From Prorocentrum cordatum (lineage: Eukaryota; Sar; Dinophyceae; Prorocentrales; Prorocentraceae), in NCBI GenBank assembly GCA_963575745.1, contig CAUYUJ010018626.1, positions 94,215 to 158,214 of the forward strand: DNA of 64,000 nucleotides, given 5' to 3'. Every line of letters begins with the position of its first letter. The first letter of the stretch is position 1. The notes beneath the pieces were generated by a model, which saw nothing but the letters and a program-made list of their open reading frames with translations, was not told the origin of the DNA and searched no databases. Position numbers and translations under genes: made by a program. This document shows, one piece after another, positions 1 to 11,583 of this stretch.

Positions 1-297
1 GGTAGGGGCCACAGTTGCTCGTTGGGAGGGTCGAGAAGAGCTTGTTTTGAGGGATGCGTGGGGAGGGTCATCCTTGCCACGCCCAGGCGCTGTAGCATAT
101 TCTTGAATTTCAGCTGCTGACAACTGTCTTGGTTTTCTTGTTTCTCGCCGGCGCGCGCTGCTGCAGTGCCAGGTCGTAACCTTTGCTGATTGCTCCAGAC
201 AGTCTGTACCGGTATCGTCTGCCTCACCGAAACGCAGCGGACTCGGCGCTCATGTCTGCCCAACGCGAGAGGATCGAGCAGAATGGTCGAGGCGTGG

Positions 298-524
298 TCG
301 GAGGAGGAGGAGGAGGAGGAGGAGAAATCGGAGGTGGAGGAGGAGGAGGAGGAGGAAGAGGAGGAGGAGGAGGAGGAGGAGGAGGGGGAAGAGGAGGGGG
401 AAGAGGAGGAGCGTCGGGGAGGAAGGGCTTCGAGGAGGAGGAGGAGGAGGACGAAGGGCGTCGAGGAGGAGGAGGAGGAGGAGGAGAAATAGGGGGAGGA
501 GGACGAGGAGGAAGAGGAGGCCCC
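298..524. repeat. (GGA)n array
   Basis: This is a purine-only trinucleotide tract with interruptions. It ends about 12 bases before a candidate splice acceptor. Its long reading frames encode only poly-Gly, poly-Glu or poly-Pro and are not genes. Confidence 0.95.
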
Positions 525-536
525 CCCCCTCTGCAG

Positions 537-605
537 GAGTGCAGGGCGGACATCGGGGCGCAGGGGCGCGTGGGGGACGCCCGGGCGCTCAACGCCACGC
601 TGCAG
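537..605 (+). CDS. Candidate internal exon, 23 codons, unknown gene
   Basis: A 69-nt phase-0 block begins after the acceptor CTGCAG|G and ends at CTGCAG|GCC, a possible GC donor. It is the same AG|G junction style as the confident exons of this window. It starts ECRADIGAQG and ends ALNATLQ, with no low-complexity sequence, unlike the neighbouring GGA array. No family is recognised and no partner exon was found, so this is only a candidate. A short motif-like acceptor in GC-rich DNA could occur by chance. Confidence 0.35.
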
Positions 606-843
606 GCCTCCGATGGGCTCGGCACCGCGTGGGCGTGTGCATTTTTTCTGGGCGAGGGCCAACGAGGAGCATCCCGAGTGCGGTGGCGGGGCTGGTCTCG
701 GCGTGTCGCGATGTCCGCCGTCAGACCATGCCGTGCTTTCATTCCTGGAACCAGGAGTGGAGCGGCCGCGGCACGGTGCATGGCGTATCCGCGCGCTTCA
801 CCGCAGCATCAGAGGCACAGAGAGACTTTGCGCGCCACGGTGT

Positions 844-886
844 CAGTGAGTGAGTGAGTGAGTGAGTGAGTGAGTGAGTGAGTGAG
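844..886. repeat. (TGAG)n microsatellite
   Basis: About ten perfect TGAG units stand between unassigned sequence. Confidence 0.95.
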
Positions 887-1145
887 CATCCTGGAGCATT
901 GTGCGAAAAAGCCACGCACGAAACCGAAACTTACACAGGGAATGGACAACCGAGCGATGCCAAGAGCGAGGGGGGGGGCGTAAGAGTCGAGTGCGCCGGT
1001 TCGAGGGGGCTTTTTACGCTCCTCGTCTCGGGCCTGCAGGGCCGCCCAGCACGGATCCGGGAGGAAGAGCAGATGGGCCCCCGGAGGGGTCTAGGAACCG
1101 AATTTTGCGTGGGCGTGCTCGATCATCTTACCGGAGGAGGAAACA

Positions 1146-1277
1146 GGGTACCCATACCGCTAGCCTTCCCCTTGGTTTCCCCTCTTTGGGCCTCCTGGGA
1201 GGCCCTCATCGCCGCCGCTGGGTTCGCCTCGAAATTCTGGTCAGAACGCACCCCGGAAGAGGTCAGGGGAGTAGCGG
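1146..1277 (+). mobile_element. Family B small element (copy 1)
   Basis: It starts with GGTACCCATACCGCTA and ends near GTAGCGG, the inverse of the start. The core (GGGAGGCCCTC, then TTCGCCTCGAAATTCTGG and TCAGAACGCACC) recurs at 2.75, 3.81, 11.03, 13.94 and 55.54 kb. It is probably a non-autonomous inverted-repeat (MITE-like) element. No transposase is present. Confidence 0.6.
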
Positions 1278-1424
1278 CTCAGACCTCAAGCCGCCTCCAA
1301 GAGCGCACGTGCCAAGGAAGTCTCGGACTCGAGTACGCCGGAGCTCGGGTTTGCTGGTGGTTTTTGACGGGCCCGTCCTGGACTGAGGGTCCAGTTTCCG
1401 TTGGCCTTTTGCAGCGGGATCACT

Positions 1425-1668
1425 CTAGGCCTCCCAGATGGGGTCGGAGTAGACGGGGTCGGAGGATCGCGCCGCATCGCCGATGCGGCTCGATGTGGGG
1501 CCCGATTTGCTTTACGCCGACGTCGCCGATGCATCGCCGACGTCGCCGATGCATGCACCGACGTCGCTGGTGCATCACCGATGCATCGCCGATGCATCGC
1601 CGATGTATCGGCGATGCGGTGCGATCCTCCGACCCCATTTACTCTGACCCCATTTAAAAGAGGCCTCT
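1425..1668. mobile_element. Family C fold-back element (copy 1)
   Basis: The outer ends are TAGGCCTCCCAGATGGGGTC and the inverse GACCCCATTT...GAGGCCTC. Inner arms of GATCGCGCCGCATCGCCGATG type meet a centre made of GATGCATCG/CCGACGTCG repeats. Relatives lie at 30.08 and 57.75 kb. The whole unit can fold into one long hairpin. Confidence 0.6.
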
Positions 1669-2470
1669 GAGCTCGCGATTAAAGATTTGCATTTTCTCAC
1701 GGCCTCGCCAAGCCAAACCGAGTCCCACGAACTTGAGTCATTTCGATTCCCCTGACACGCTTCGATTCGATTTCGATCGACACCGATTCCGATTGGACTC
1801 GGTTTGGGATTCCGATCTGGATTTGCCGACTTGGACTTGGGTTTCCCAGTGAGGCTTCGCTAGCCTGCCGACCCCCGCCAATTCGATTTCTCCCGACTCG
1901 GCTGCCGATGTCCGCCGATCCGATTCGTTTCGATGGCCGATTCTACCGATCGATTCGACGCTTGGCTCTCCAGGCCCAACGTGCCCTCCGCCTCCCCCTG
2001 CCCTTCGCGGCCGCCCTGCCTGTCTCCCTGTCCCTCTCTTGCACGCCGGCCAATTTGCCATTCGGTTGCCCCGACTTGCCACACGCTGGAGCGGACCGCC
2101 CCTGCCTCGCCGCCGGCGAAACAGGTGTTCTCCAATATTCCAGACCTCGTCGCGTCGTGAAGAAAATCATGAAGATCATGAGTGTTCGGCCTTTTTATGG
2201 GTCCTTACCAGGCTTTGGGACCTTCCGAACAAGACTCGGGATGAAAAAACAGTCCCGGGGAATGGGTCGAGACTTCAGGATTCCACATCATGAAAGAGGC
2301 ATGGCATCTATGGTTTGAGATCGAGGAAATATACATCGGTGGACACAGATGCGAAGTAGTCACGAAGAGGAGGGCGAGTTTTGGCAATGGTAGCTGGCTT
2401 TCGGGGTGGTCCCCATGTCGCCAGGGGTGGACGCAGCCCGGAAAACTGGTGCGTGTGGCCCGCGGGAGGG
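1669..2470. other. Non-genic stretch with degenerate GATTC repeats
   Basis: At 1735-1945 there is a loose GATTC/CGATT repeat. At about 2185-2300 there is a copy of dispersed repeat J, recognised by GGGGAATGGGTCGAGACTTC, which recurs at 3.2, 3.7, 11.8 and 55.25 kb. No coding exon is recognised. Confidence 0.5.
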
Positions 2471-2472
2471 GT

Positions 2473-2590
2473 CTCCTCCCCTCCTCCTCCTCATCCTCGG
2501 CCTCCTCCCCCTCCTCCTCCTCCTCCTCCTCCTCCTCCTCCTCCTCCTCCTCCTCCTCCTCCTCCTCCTCCTCCTCCTCCCTCCGCCCTC
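2473..2590. repeat. (CTC)n array
   Basis: This is a nearly pure pyrimidine trinucleotide run. The apparent poly-Ser, poly-Pro and poly-Leu frames are shadows of the repeat. Confidence 0.95.
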
Positions 2591-2743
2591 CCTGTAGGGA
2601 CTGAATTTGATCCGCCGTTGTCTCAACTCGCCCTGCTCCGAATCACGGCGGTGGGTCAAGCCCAACGTGTTCTCCAACAGTTTTACCCTCTCGAAGGCTG
2701 CCTGCCCAGTAGCCTCCTCCCCCCCTCGTGTCCGAAAATTGAG

Positions 2744-2906
2744 AGGTACCGATACCGCTAATTACCATTGCTTCGTCTTCGCCTTTCCAGGTCTCTTGGG
2801 AGGCCCTCGTTCCTGGGAGGCCCTCGTCGCCACGACTGGATTCGCTTCGGAACTTGGTCAGAACGCAGCCCCAGGCAGGCCTGGGTGGTAGCGACATCGG
2901 TACCCT
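2744..2906 (+). mobile_element. Family B small element (copy 2)
   Basis: It has clear terminal inverted repeats, GGTACCGATACCGCTA on the left and TAGCGACATCGGTACC on the right. Inside, the GGGAGGCCCTCGT segment is duplicated in tandem, which makes this the longest copy seen. Confidence 0.7.
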
Positions 2907-3807
2907 GTGATCCGCCCATCTTGCCGCTCCTCCAGCTCTGGCGGCCCGTGCGGGTGTTTCAAGAGCACGGCGGGGCATTGGACATATAGTATTCTTGTTG
3001 CAGCTTGTTGTTGGTGTTGCCGCAGTTTGCCCGAGAATCAGTTCTGAGCGCACGCGGGCTTGCAGCCGGTCGAAAGCGGGGCCAAGCCCAGCGTGCTCTC
3101 CAACATCGAGGGCTCGCAAACACGGGGCCTCCGCAGGGCCCGGGTGGCCTGTCAACAGAACGACCCAGGACGGGGAGCCGTGCAGGGGAAGGGGTCGAGA
3201 TTTCGAGGAGGCCCAGGGTGCGAAATAATCTCGACGCTTGGGGTCTGTCGAGGAAGCGTGGACATGCGTCAGGGCGCGTGGATCAGCGACGGGTCGCGCT
3301 TCCATGCAAAAGCGACGCGCTCCGTCGCCAAACATCGGACGGCGCTAGCCTCACGCTTCGGGTCGGGAAGTATATTTTCCCGATCCGTCAATCTGGCGCC
3401 CACGCGCCAGATCCACGGATCTGGAATCCATGTTAACGTGTGGCCGACAATAGCCTCATCCTTGCGGAGGTTGCTAGGACCCCTACCCTGCCAAATCGAT
3501 CAGCGTTGCGGCCGCAGCTTTTGCTGGCATGCACCCGCCAGGTCTGATCCAAGGTCGCTTTCGCTGCTACAGGGTACTCCTGTCCACCCCACGATTCAAA
3601 CACCGGCGAGAGCATAGCGCTGTCATTCCAAGGGGCACATGTCACATAATGTTTCCAACTAGTACTTCGGCTTCGGGGTCCTTGCATGGCCCTTGGGGCC
3701 GTCAAGACACGGTTCAGGATGACAAACCCGTCGTGGGGAAGGGGTGGAGACTTCGGGGGGTCTGAGTTATGAAAGAAACAAGTCGTGTGGGGTCTCTGGC
3801 AAGAAAG
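2907..3807. other. Non-genic stretch with two copies of dispersed repeat J
   Basis: J-type sequence lies at about 3115-3240 and 3675-3775; each has a GGGGAAGGGGT-GAGA core near the end. A short inverted repeat around CAATCTGG/CCAGAT sits near 3390-3425. No exon is recognised. Confidence 0.45.
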
Positions 3808-3920
3808 AACCGATATGGATACCGCTGCTGTTCCCTCGTCGCCACGGCTGGATTCGCCTCGAAACTTGTGCCTGAGCACACCCCAGGAGAAGTCGGGGGG
3901 AGTTCCGGTGTCAGTATCTT
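3808..3920 (+). mobile_element. Family B small element (copy 3)
   Basis: The left end, ACCGATATGGATACCGCTG, pairs loosely with GGTGTCAGTATC on the right. It lacks the GGGAGGCCC half of the core. Confidence 0.55.
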
Positions 3921-4288
3921 TGCAGATCGGTGATGCAGTGGAGGCCCATGCCAAGAAACACCTTGCTCGCCTCCAGGGTGCCCTGGGTTTCATGGGTTTC
4001 CATGGTTCTGCAATGGAAAACGTGACATTCCCACACCAAAAATCAATGGACGTCCTGGGGTCTCAGGGTTAGGTTTCTTGTGGAAGGTTTTCTTGTGGAC
4101 TGGCCTCCACTGTGTGCTTGTTCCCCAAGGGGGAGGAAGATCGAGAAGAAGACGACAGGCCAGAGACGAGAGGAGAGCGCCCGTCGCAGCGACAGGCCTT
4201 CGTCAGGGAGGTGGACGAGATCAAGCAGAAAGCCGTGGCCGCAAGCAGCGCCCGCCGCCGCCTGCGTCGGCCGCCCGTGCCCACACGA
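3921..4288. other. No recognisable feature
   Basis: Mixed sequence. Reading frames here only run into the adjacent GAG/GGT array. Nothing is recognised. Confidence 0.4.
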
Positions 4289-4456
4289 GGAGGAGGAGGA
4301 GGAGGAGGAGGAGGTGGAGGTGCAGGTGGAGGTGGAGGTGGAAGAGGAGGAGGCGGAGGAGGAGGTGGAGGTGACGGTGGAGGTGGAGTTTGAGGTGGAG
4401 GTGGAGGAGGAGGAGGAGGTGGAGGAGGAGGAGGTGGAGGAGGAGGAGGAGGAGGG
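4289..4456. repeat. (GAG)/(GGTGGA)n array
   Basis: A purine-rich trinucleotide tract in which GGT interrupts GGA. Confidence 0.95.
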
Positions 4457-4759
4457 GAGGAGCAAGCCCAAGTTGCATCATCGATGCTGCAATACACCCT
4501 GCCGTCCCCAGCCCCCTCCTCGGAAGTCTCTGCAAGCCTTCCTCAAGCTCCGAGGGCCCCGATCCAGTGCATCTCCAGAAGGGGTCGTGGCTTCGGAGGC
4601 ACGGTTCCATCGCTCTTGCACGAGGAATATGTATGAACATGTTATCCTTCCTTTCGCTTAGCTCCGTCCGTATCACCCCATCGGTCTCGTCAGCACTGCC
4701 GTCATCGCTCTCCTCACTCGCACTCATAGTTGAAGTGTTGTTGTTAGCCTCTGGGCCAT
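4457..4759 (-). other. Unassigned stretch with an open minus-strand frame
   Basis: The minus strand is open and reads a varied, acidic sequence (for example SASEESDDGSADETDGV) before it enters the array. It could be an exon, but no splice-like junction or family was found. Confidence 0.2.
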
Positions 4760-4965
4760 AACGCACGTCAAGCCCCTCCTCCCCCCCATTACGTAACGCT
4801 CCCCCCCCACTCAAGTGCGTCCACGGCATTGCCGCAGTGCGTCCGACACCACAATATCTGGTGCCAGACCCACTTCGGGGAGTGGGGGGGGGCGTTATGT
4901 TGTGCCCCCCACGCCCCCGCCTCCCCCCTATAACGCCCGTTGTCGCCGCGACTAAAAAACATCCA
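4760..4965. mobile_element. Element G, uninterrupted copy
   Basis: It carries CATAACGC near the left, AACGCTCCCCCC, GCCGCAGTGCGTCCG, GGTGCCAGACCCAC, and TATAACGCCCG near the right. The same order occurs at 29.15-29.56 kb, where a family E element splits it. This copy therefore serves as the empty site. Confidence 0.6.
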
Positions 4966-6009
4966 GCGGCGCGCTCGCACCGAAAACCGTCGAGTCTGAA
5001 CGGTTGGTTCAGGATCGATCGTAAGAGCAATGGTGAAGTGCGAGCGGTTATCGGGAATCGTGTCAAACAGGGAAGAAGTGGGCTGGATTTCCCGTCCTCC
5101 TCATGGTCACGACCCATTGTAAAACAAGGTGGGTGTTTGTTCATTCTCTTCTGCCTTCGCATCCAACGCTCCCTTCACTCATGAACCTTCCGCTCTCACA
5201 TGGGCACGACATCTTGGAATTAGAAAAGCTCAGCTGACGTGTATCCCCAGAGTTTCGCACCGAAGAGCATCGCATCCGAGTGGTGGCCCGGAGTATCGTC
5301 AACAGCGGTACGATATATCATATTACATGATGGATAGAGCCCTCATGAGAATATGTTCGGAACCGATTGTCAGAGGTATGATCTGGGAGGTGAATCATGA
5401 TGGAAATTCTGAGTGACATGGACCGCCCAGTCACCCATGGCCACGATGCCTCTTGAAACCAGGGTTGGAGTGCCCTCCGTGAAAGAAGCACGGCGGGCAA
5501 GATAACCGCACGAGGGCCTGGAAGCGGTGGGAGAGAAACATTGGGATATTGACTCGCCATGTCCGAAGCAGGGGGGGTTTGATTTTCAACCATTGTATGT
5601 TCAGCAGGAATATGTTGAGCATTGATCTTATCCTGTTACCTCTGTGGCCTTCTCGGAGCTCCCTAGCGCTTCCCGGAGCCTCCTCGTAGATACCTGGAGC
5701 CCGCTTGTGCCTCACGGGGATGTTTGGACGGGCTTCCTGGGGCCGCTCTAGCTTCCTGGGGACTTCTGTTGCCTCTGGTTTCCTTGTGTTTCCTTGGTGC
5801 TTCTTTGGGCTTCTAGGGGTCGTCTGAGGACTCCTGGTGCTTGATGTGACCTTATGCGACCACCTTGGACGTCCCTGGCTCCTGTACCCTTATGAGGCTT
5901 CGGGGAGCTTCTTGGGGCACTCTTCGGTCGTCTGGTGCCCTTGGAAGTTTTCTGGGGGCCTCGTAGATTTTCTTCGGAGCTTCCTGGAGCCTCCTGGGGC
6001 TTCTCCTCC
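4966..6009. other. Non-genic stretch; degenerate CTTCCTGGGG repeats
   Basis: From about 5640 to 6005 a loose 15-25 bp repeat of CTTCTTGGGG/CTTCCTGGAG type runs up to the ATC array. Before that nothing is recognised. Confidence 0.45.
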
Positions 6010-6089
6010 CAGCCCTCCATCTTCGCTATCATCATCGTCATCATCAGCACCAGCATTAGCATCAGCACCATCATCTTCATTAACATCAG

Positions 6090-6147
<58 letters not shown>

Positions 6148-6242
6148 GCCAGTATTCATAACATGATATCGGCATGCTTACCAACGTGCTTATAAACACC
6201 ATCACCATTAGCAGCAGCATCGTCGTCATCATAATCCCGAAC

Positions 6243-6290
<48 letters not shown>

Positions 6291-6905
6291 AGCATCAGCA
6301 TCAGCATCAGCATCAGCATCAGCATCAGCAACTTCACCACATATCATCATCACCAGCAGCAGCATCTTCATCATCAGCATCGTTATCATCACCAACATCA
6401 TTATCATCGTCATCATCAGCATCATCAGCATCAGCATCAGCATCATCAGATTCGGCACAATCTTCTTCGTCTTGATATCGATCGTCACCATGATTCTCAG
6501 TATCCTCGTAAACAGCATCATCACCACCATCATCATCGTCATCACAAGCGTCATCGTCACCATCACCATTGTCAACCTCATGACCATCCTGGACCATCCC
6601 CAGTCATCGATATCATCGTCATCAGTATCAGCGGCATCATCAGCATCATCACCATCATCATCACCCTCATTACCATCATCATCATCATCAGCATCATCGT
6701 CGTCTTCATCATCATCATCTGTTTCATCTTAATGTTGATCGTCACCATCAATCTCAGCATCCCAATCAACAGCATCACCATTGCCATCTCAAGATTCATC
6801 GTCATCGTCCTCAACCTCCTCACCATCCTCCACCATCGCCCATTATCGATATCGCCAGCAGCATCATCATCACCGTCATCATCATCATCAGCATCATCAT
6901 TCGGA
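6010..6905. repeat. (ATC/CAT)n array, about 0.9 kb
   Basis: A compound trinucleotide array of ATC, AGC and GTC units. It gives false poly-Ser, poly-His, poly-Met and poly-Asp frames on both strands. Confidence 0.95.
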
Positions 6906-7069
6906 GGTGGACAGACCTCTTACCCTGACACGTCGATTAAGGAATTGGCCGTTTTCGGTTCGCGAGAGGGCGTTGCGGCCGTCATTTCTGCGGGTCCAGG
7001 TCCGTCGATTTCGGCCTTAGGTCGTTTTCAATAATGGGAGGTTTACTAAAGGGAGGTTTGTCCATCGCC

Positions 7070-7205
7070 GAATCATCATCATCAGCATCAACGTCAGTAT
7101 CATCAGCAGCATCATCACTATCACCATCATCACCCTCAACAACAACATCATCAACATCAACATCCTCATCATCATCAGCATCAACATCATTTATCATCTC
7201 CATCA
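7070..7205. repeat. (ATC)n array
   Basis: A compound ATC/AGC/AAC tract similar to the one at 6.0-6.9 kb. Confidence 0.9.
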
Positions 7206-7334
7206 TCGGCATCCCTCTTCGGCGCCGCCGCTGCTCGAAGAGTGTGCGGAACCCAGCGCTCCGCGCGCCCTCGGCTGCGGAGAGGCCCGGACCGAGCTCG
7301 CGCAGGCGGCCCGACGGTGGGCCCTTGGGGAGCC

Positions 7335-7363
7335 ATGGTGAACATCCCGAAGACGCGGAACAC
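7335..7363 (+). CDS. eL42 exon 1 (start codon)
   Basis: It encodes MVNIPKTRN plus the first two bases of a Thr codon. This is the invariant amino terminus of eL42 (MVN-PKTR-TY). The start is ATG in the context GAGCCATGG. The donor is GTACTC, and GTACT recurs at the start of exon 2, so the junction carries a 5-base direct repeat. A CTC array begins a few bases into the intron. Identification rests on this motif together with the following exons. Confidence 0.85.
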
Positions 7364-7374
7364 GTACTCCTCCC

Positions 7375-7448
7375 TGCCTCCTCCTCATTGTCTTCCTCCT
7401 TCTCCTCGCTCCTCCTCCTCCTCCTCCTCCTCCTCCTCCTCCTCATCC

Positions 7449-7511
<63 letters not shown>

Positions 7512-7515
7512 CTCC
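7375..7515. repeat. (CTC)n then (ATC)n array in eL42 intron 1
   Basis: The array begins about ten bases after the exon 1 donor. Confidence 0.95.
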
Positions 7516-8030
7516 GCCTCTTTCCTCCTCCGCCTTCTCATCCTCCTCTTTCCTCACCCCTGCTGGGCGCCCCAGGCAGGCCCTTGCCCAGTGCGAGGCG
7601 CCCGCAGACATAGCCTCGCAGGGGCATAGCAGTCTCGTCAGATGGCAGGGGCTCGCCGCCGATGCCTCCTGCCCCGCTGATCGCAGTGATACGTGCTGCA
7701 TGCCGAGCTTACACTCAGGCCTGCAAGGCCGAGGGGAAGGACCCCGGCAGTGGCCCGCCTCGGCCGCGCGTGCTTCTCGCGTTGCACCAGCACCTCACGA
7801 CGCGGACCACAGGGGTGGACCCCGCTGCATGGAAGGCGATCGATCTGCTGCTCGAGCATAGGCCTCCAAGAAGTTCTGCAGCTTCAGCGTCTGGTGCGTT
7901 GCCCCCTCTCTCTCCCTTCACGTCCTCCGCCCAGGTGGACATGCAGAACGGCCGCATCAAGGGCAACGTGCCAAATTGGATCTTGGAGTTAATCTTGTTT
8001 TTGTGTGTGTGTGTGTCGTGAGTGTGGAGC
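7516..8030 (+). other. Unassigned coding-like stretch in eL42 intron 1
   Basis: A + strand frame at about 7662-7860 reads a helical, non-repetitive sequence (VIRAACRAYTQACKAEGKDP, later AAWKAIDLLLEH), and a second short block near 7935 follows CGCCCAG|G. It could be exons of an unknown gene or a retro-inserted fragment. No family is recognised and the junctions are not convincing. Confidence 0.25.
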
Positions 8031-10310
8031 CTGTTGGCACGGCTAACCCATGCCCTCCTCCGGAGGGCGCCCCCTACGGATCCATGCTGGAGGGAGGGCT
8101 CGGGTCATCTAGGCACGTGTCGGCGGTTCGGTTTCCTCGGACGTTTCCCTCTCGGTCCTCTTCGGTCTGGCGCGGGGGCGGGAATGCCCAAACCTCCCCC
8201 GATCCAGTGCTCGAGAGGGCGGTTGGGGCTCCAGCCCTTTCCCTCTCGGCTCCATCCGGGGGGCAGGCTGGGGGCTGCCCCTGGTCCAGGCGACCCGGCA
8301 GCAGGCGTTGTATCCCTAGCAGGGTCTTGAGACGATGAGCCTTTTCCCACGGATCCTACGCAGTCGGAAGCTGATGCACACAGGAACACAGCGAGATACG
8401 CTCGCAGGAGAGCGCACGGGAAGGCAAAGCGGAAACGCAAGCGCAACCAGAAGCGCTCGATGGCAATGCGCAGATTCCTTCTTCTCCGCAGGGCCTCCCA
8501 GCGTCGTCGGGGAGAGAGCCACTGCGAATGTCGTCACCTCCGGGGTGGCAGTTGGGACGCTTGGAGATGCGGGGCCATAGGCGGAACAGAGCAATCTTTG
8601 AATATCGCATGATTGTCGCCCTCATGAGAATGAGACGTTGGGACTTCTGATTGGTATCGGATCTCGATTCCCTGGAAAACGGAGCCAGAGAGCTCATTCA
8701 TGACGGAGTAGTTTGGACAGTTGTCATCAGAGGCAAGGTGGGAGTTGCTCCGAGTGAGCGATTCACGGCAGAATGGAGGGAGGGGAGGGGTAGTAGCAGA
8801 GTGGTGGGAAGACAGGAAGGGGGCGAGGCGCGTGTCTTTCTTCATCCCGCGACAGGATGCGCATCGAGGCCTCTCTCTCGTGGCCTGCTGCGCCCCGGGT
8901 TCAGGCCCGCGTTGCGCGCGGGCGCGCGACCGGTTTCACGAAGAAGTGTCACATGGTGAAGAGCGCACGATATGTGGATTTCGCGAGGCGGCTTCAATGC
9001 CGAACTCGGCCCGTGCAGGGACCCCGATACGTCGAGTTTGCCAAGGCCCCATGGGGCCGTCCGTCCTCCCAGTCGCCCCTTCGCCTCCGCTCCTTATCGT
9101 CCTTGTCCCTACTTTCTCCTAAACCCTCCTAAGCAGGTCTCCGTCCTGCAAGACCCTCTGACGTGTCGGTAGGGCGGGCTGGCCGTTTCGCTCTGGCATT
9201 TCCTCACCATGTCACGAAGCCCGGGAGCAGCTTCAAGGATGGAGGGAGGGTGGCTGGCAGCGCGGGGCTCTCGCCCCCTTAGCGCCGCGCATAGGTGCTT
9301 CAAGAGCTCGCAGCAGCTTCAAGGGTGGAGGGCCGGCCGTGTTGGACATGCGGCCCTCCCGCTTCTGCGCCGCGCAGTTTCGGAGTGAATGCTTCGGCAC
9401 AGTCACGTCGCTTCGCGGCGTTGCTGTCCCAGGAGTAGTGCTCTGAGACGGTGTCGGCGTTGACGTCCCCAGGATGGGTGCGCTGGCGCGGTTCGGGATT
9501 CGCAGACGGTCGCTTTCCTGCAGTGAACTTTCATTCTTGTAGGGACCTACGACGGCATCACTTGGAGAGAGGGGGGGGAATTGCAACATCGTGGATGCGT
9601 CTTGGTTTGCACTGGTCCTTCTCCTCCTGCTCGCCCTCCCCCCTCCTCGTTTTACGCGCGTTTTTTTCCTCATCGTCCTCCCACCTCGTCTTTCATTTTT
9701 TTTTTTGCAACTGCCCCCTCCTCGTTCCCATGCTCCTCGTATTGCTTAAATTGTCCTTCTCTTCCTCAATCCTCATTCATCCCCTCCTTCGTCGTCGGAT
9801 TTACTCTTGGCCCCCTCTTCCCCCAGCTCCTTGCCGATGAGATCAGCAAGCGGGGGGTCGCGCTCCGCAGGATTCTCGTGAGAACCCCGCCACGCTGGGC
9901 ATGGGCATGGGCCCACCTCAAGACCTTGGCTGGCGCGTGGACCACCTGAGCCCGGATCGCAGCCATGACTCTTCGGGTTAGCTTTATTGGGTGTGCACAT
10001 CGAGCCCGACCCTTGCGTGATTCGCTTCTTTGCCCTCCCTCGTGGTCTCCTCCGCGTTTCCCCGTTCACCCGCGTCGGACTTGGGATGGACCCTGACCCA
10101 GAAAGGGGATATTCACGTGTCCGATTGCATCATATCGTCGTCGTGGCACCTCACATTGGTCACAAACTCAACGAAGGGTCTGACGCGCGAGCGGGTGTTC
10201 CAGCCACCCCGACATGTCTTACACAAGTCATGCAGCAACGAAGGCCGCCATGGGCTGCTGAACCCGCTGCCGCGCGGTGGTCTGGTCTCGTTCGGTACGG
10301 TCGCCGTGCT
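8031..10310. other. eL42 intron 1, no recognised feature
   Basis: Mixed GC-rich sequence with short homopolymers and short pyrimidine tracts. No known repeat family or exon was recognised on either strand. Confidence 0.4.
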
Positions 10311-10500
10311 CCTCCTCCTCCTCCTCCTCCTCCTCCTCCTCCTCCTCCTCCTCCTCCTCCTCCTCCTCCTCGTCCTCCTCATCATCATCATTCTCATCAT
10401 CTTCCTCCTCCTCCCCCATCCTCCTCCTCCTCCTCCTCCTCCTCCTCCTCCTCCTCCTCCTCCTCCTCCTCCTTCTCCTCCTCCCCCTCCTCCCGCTCTC
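10311..10500. repeat. (CTC)n array ahead of eL42 exon 2
   Basis: A 190-base pyrimidine-rich array, interrupted once by ATCATC, ends about 30 bases before the exon 2 acceptor. By position it may act as a very long polypyrimidine tract (inference). Confidence 0.95.
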
Positions 10501-10529
10501 CCTCGTTCCCTCCGCCCTCTGTCTGCGAG

Positions 10530-10566
10530 GTACTGCCGCAAGTGCAAGAAGCATACCACCCACAAG
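10530..10566 (+). CDS. eL42 exon 2
   Basis: After the acceptor TGCGAG it supplies the last base of the split Thr codon, then YCRKCKKHTTHK. This is the first zinc-knuckle region of eL42, with the C-x2-C pair and the basic KKH segment that follows it. The donor is GTGCGC. Length is 37 nt, phases 2 to 0, which joins exon 1 and exon 3 without a frame break. Confidence 0.88.
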
Positions 10567-11033
10567 GTGCGCGAGGGCGTGGGCGTTAGGGGGGAGCAGC
10601 GGAATGAACAACAAAGGGGGGTGGGAGAAGGAGAGGCCGAGGAGGGGTCCGCGCGAGCTGGCGATGGGGGGCATCCCTTGGGGGGGGGGGAAGAGGCGTG
10701 GGAGCGGGGGAGGGGAGGAGCAGAAGGTAGGGGGGGGAGGAGAGGGCAAGGAGGGGCCCGCGCACGCTGGCGACGGGGGCATCCCAGCATCCGGGGGGGG
10801 GGGAGGGGGGAGAGACGCCCAGTGGGGGATCGACAACAGAATCGATCCCCCCGAAGATTGATTTGCACCCGTGGCATCATCTTCGAACGAAAAACCTAAA
10901 GTCTTAGAATGTCTGTAGATCTACGGGGCATGTTACGCATGTCTCCGTCGATTCGAAGGAAAACAACGTTTGGGATATGTCAATTCTGCAGTCAATCCCT
11001 ACTCGAAGACGGGGGGTGCAGGTCAAAGGAGGG
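10567..11033. other. G-rich stretch of eL42 intron 2
   Basis: Long G runs, up to about 12, are separated by AGAGG and GCAAGG. No exon is recognised. Confidence 0.4.
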
Positions 11034-11177
11034 AAAGGTACCCATACCGCTACCGTTGCCTCGTTATCCCTTTTAAGTGCTTCTTGGGAGGCCCTCGTCG
11101 CCACCGTTGGATTCGCCGCGAGGTCCTGGTCAGAACGCACACCAGGAGAGGTCCTGGGAGTAGGGGAATCATTGCCT
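11034..11177 (+). mobile_element. Family B small element (copy 4)
   Basis: The left end is GGTACCCATACCGCTACCG. The core GGGAGGCCCTCGTCGCCACCG with TCAGAACGCACACCAGGAG is well preserved. The right end is degraded. Confidence 0.6.
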
Positions 11178-11437
11178 TTTGATTTCCCCGGGAGGGGGGA
11201 GAGATGGGAGAGGGTCCAGGCATCCTCCTCGCATTGTGGAAGAGGTTCCTCCCTCGCCATGGCGGGTTCGCGCCCTCATGCGCTCACGGGGCTCCCTTGT
11301 CACTGCGCCTGGTAAGGGGCCCTCCCGGGGAGCGGGGGGTCTGCGGGGGAAGGTCGGGAGCGAACAAGCCTCCTCTTCCCCTCCTCGTCCTCGGGCGTTC
11401 GATCATGGACCCTCCTTTGTGGAGCGCCACGATTGGG

Positions 11438-11583
11438 TTAAATCGGGTGTGTCCCTCTACAGGAGGAACATTCAATAGTCTGGGGACGATGTTTCTACAA
11501 TTTGTTTGACTAGTATGGAGTATTTTGGGATATGTTCAATTCTTCACCTAAAATCCGCCTGTAGGGGGACATGCCCGACCTAA
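11438..11583. mobile_element. Family A MITE (copy 1), 8-bp target duplication
   Basis: It begins TTAAATCGGGTGTGTCCCTC and ends with the inverse, CTGTAGGGGGACATGCCCGA plus CCTAA. Both flanks carry CGATTGGG (11430-11437 and 11584-11591), an exact 8-bp target-site duplication. At 146 bp with no reading frame, it is non-autonomous. An 8-bp duplication is typical of hAT transposons. Confidence 0.85.

Noticed and set aside
183-857. Long frames of poly-Gly, poly-Glu and poly-Pro on both strands over the GGA array
   Set aside because: They exist only because the array lacks stop codons; the same pattern occurs at every GAG/CTC array in the window.
6010-7205. Poly-Met, poly-Asp, poly-His and poly-Ser ORFs
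   Set aside because: They are shadows of an ATC/CAT trinucleotide array, with no flanking protein-like sequence.
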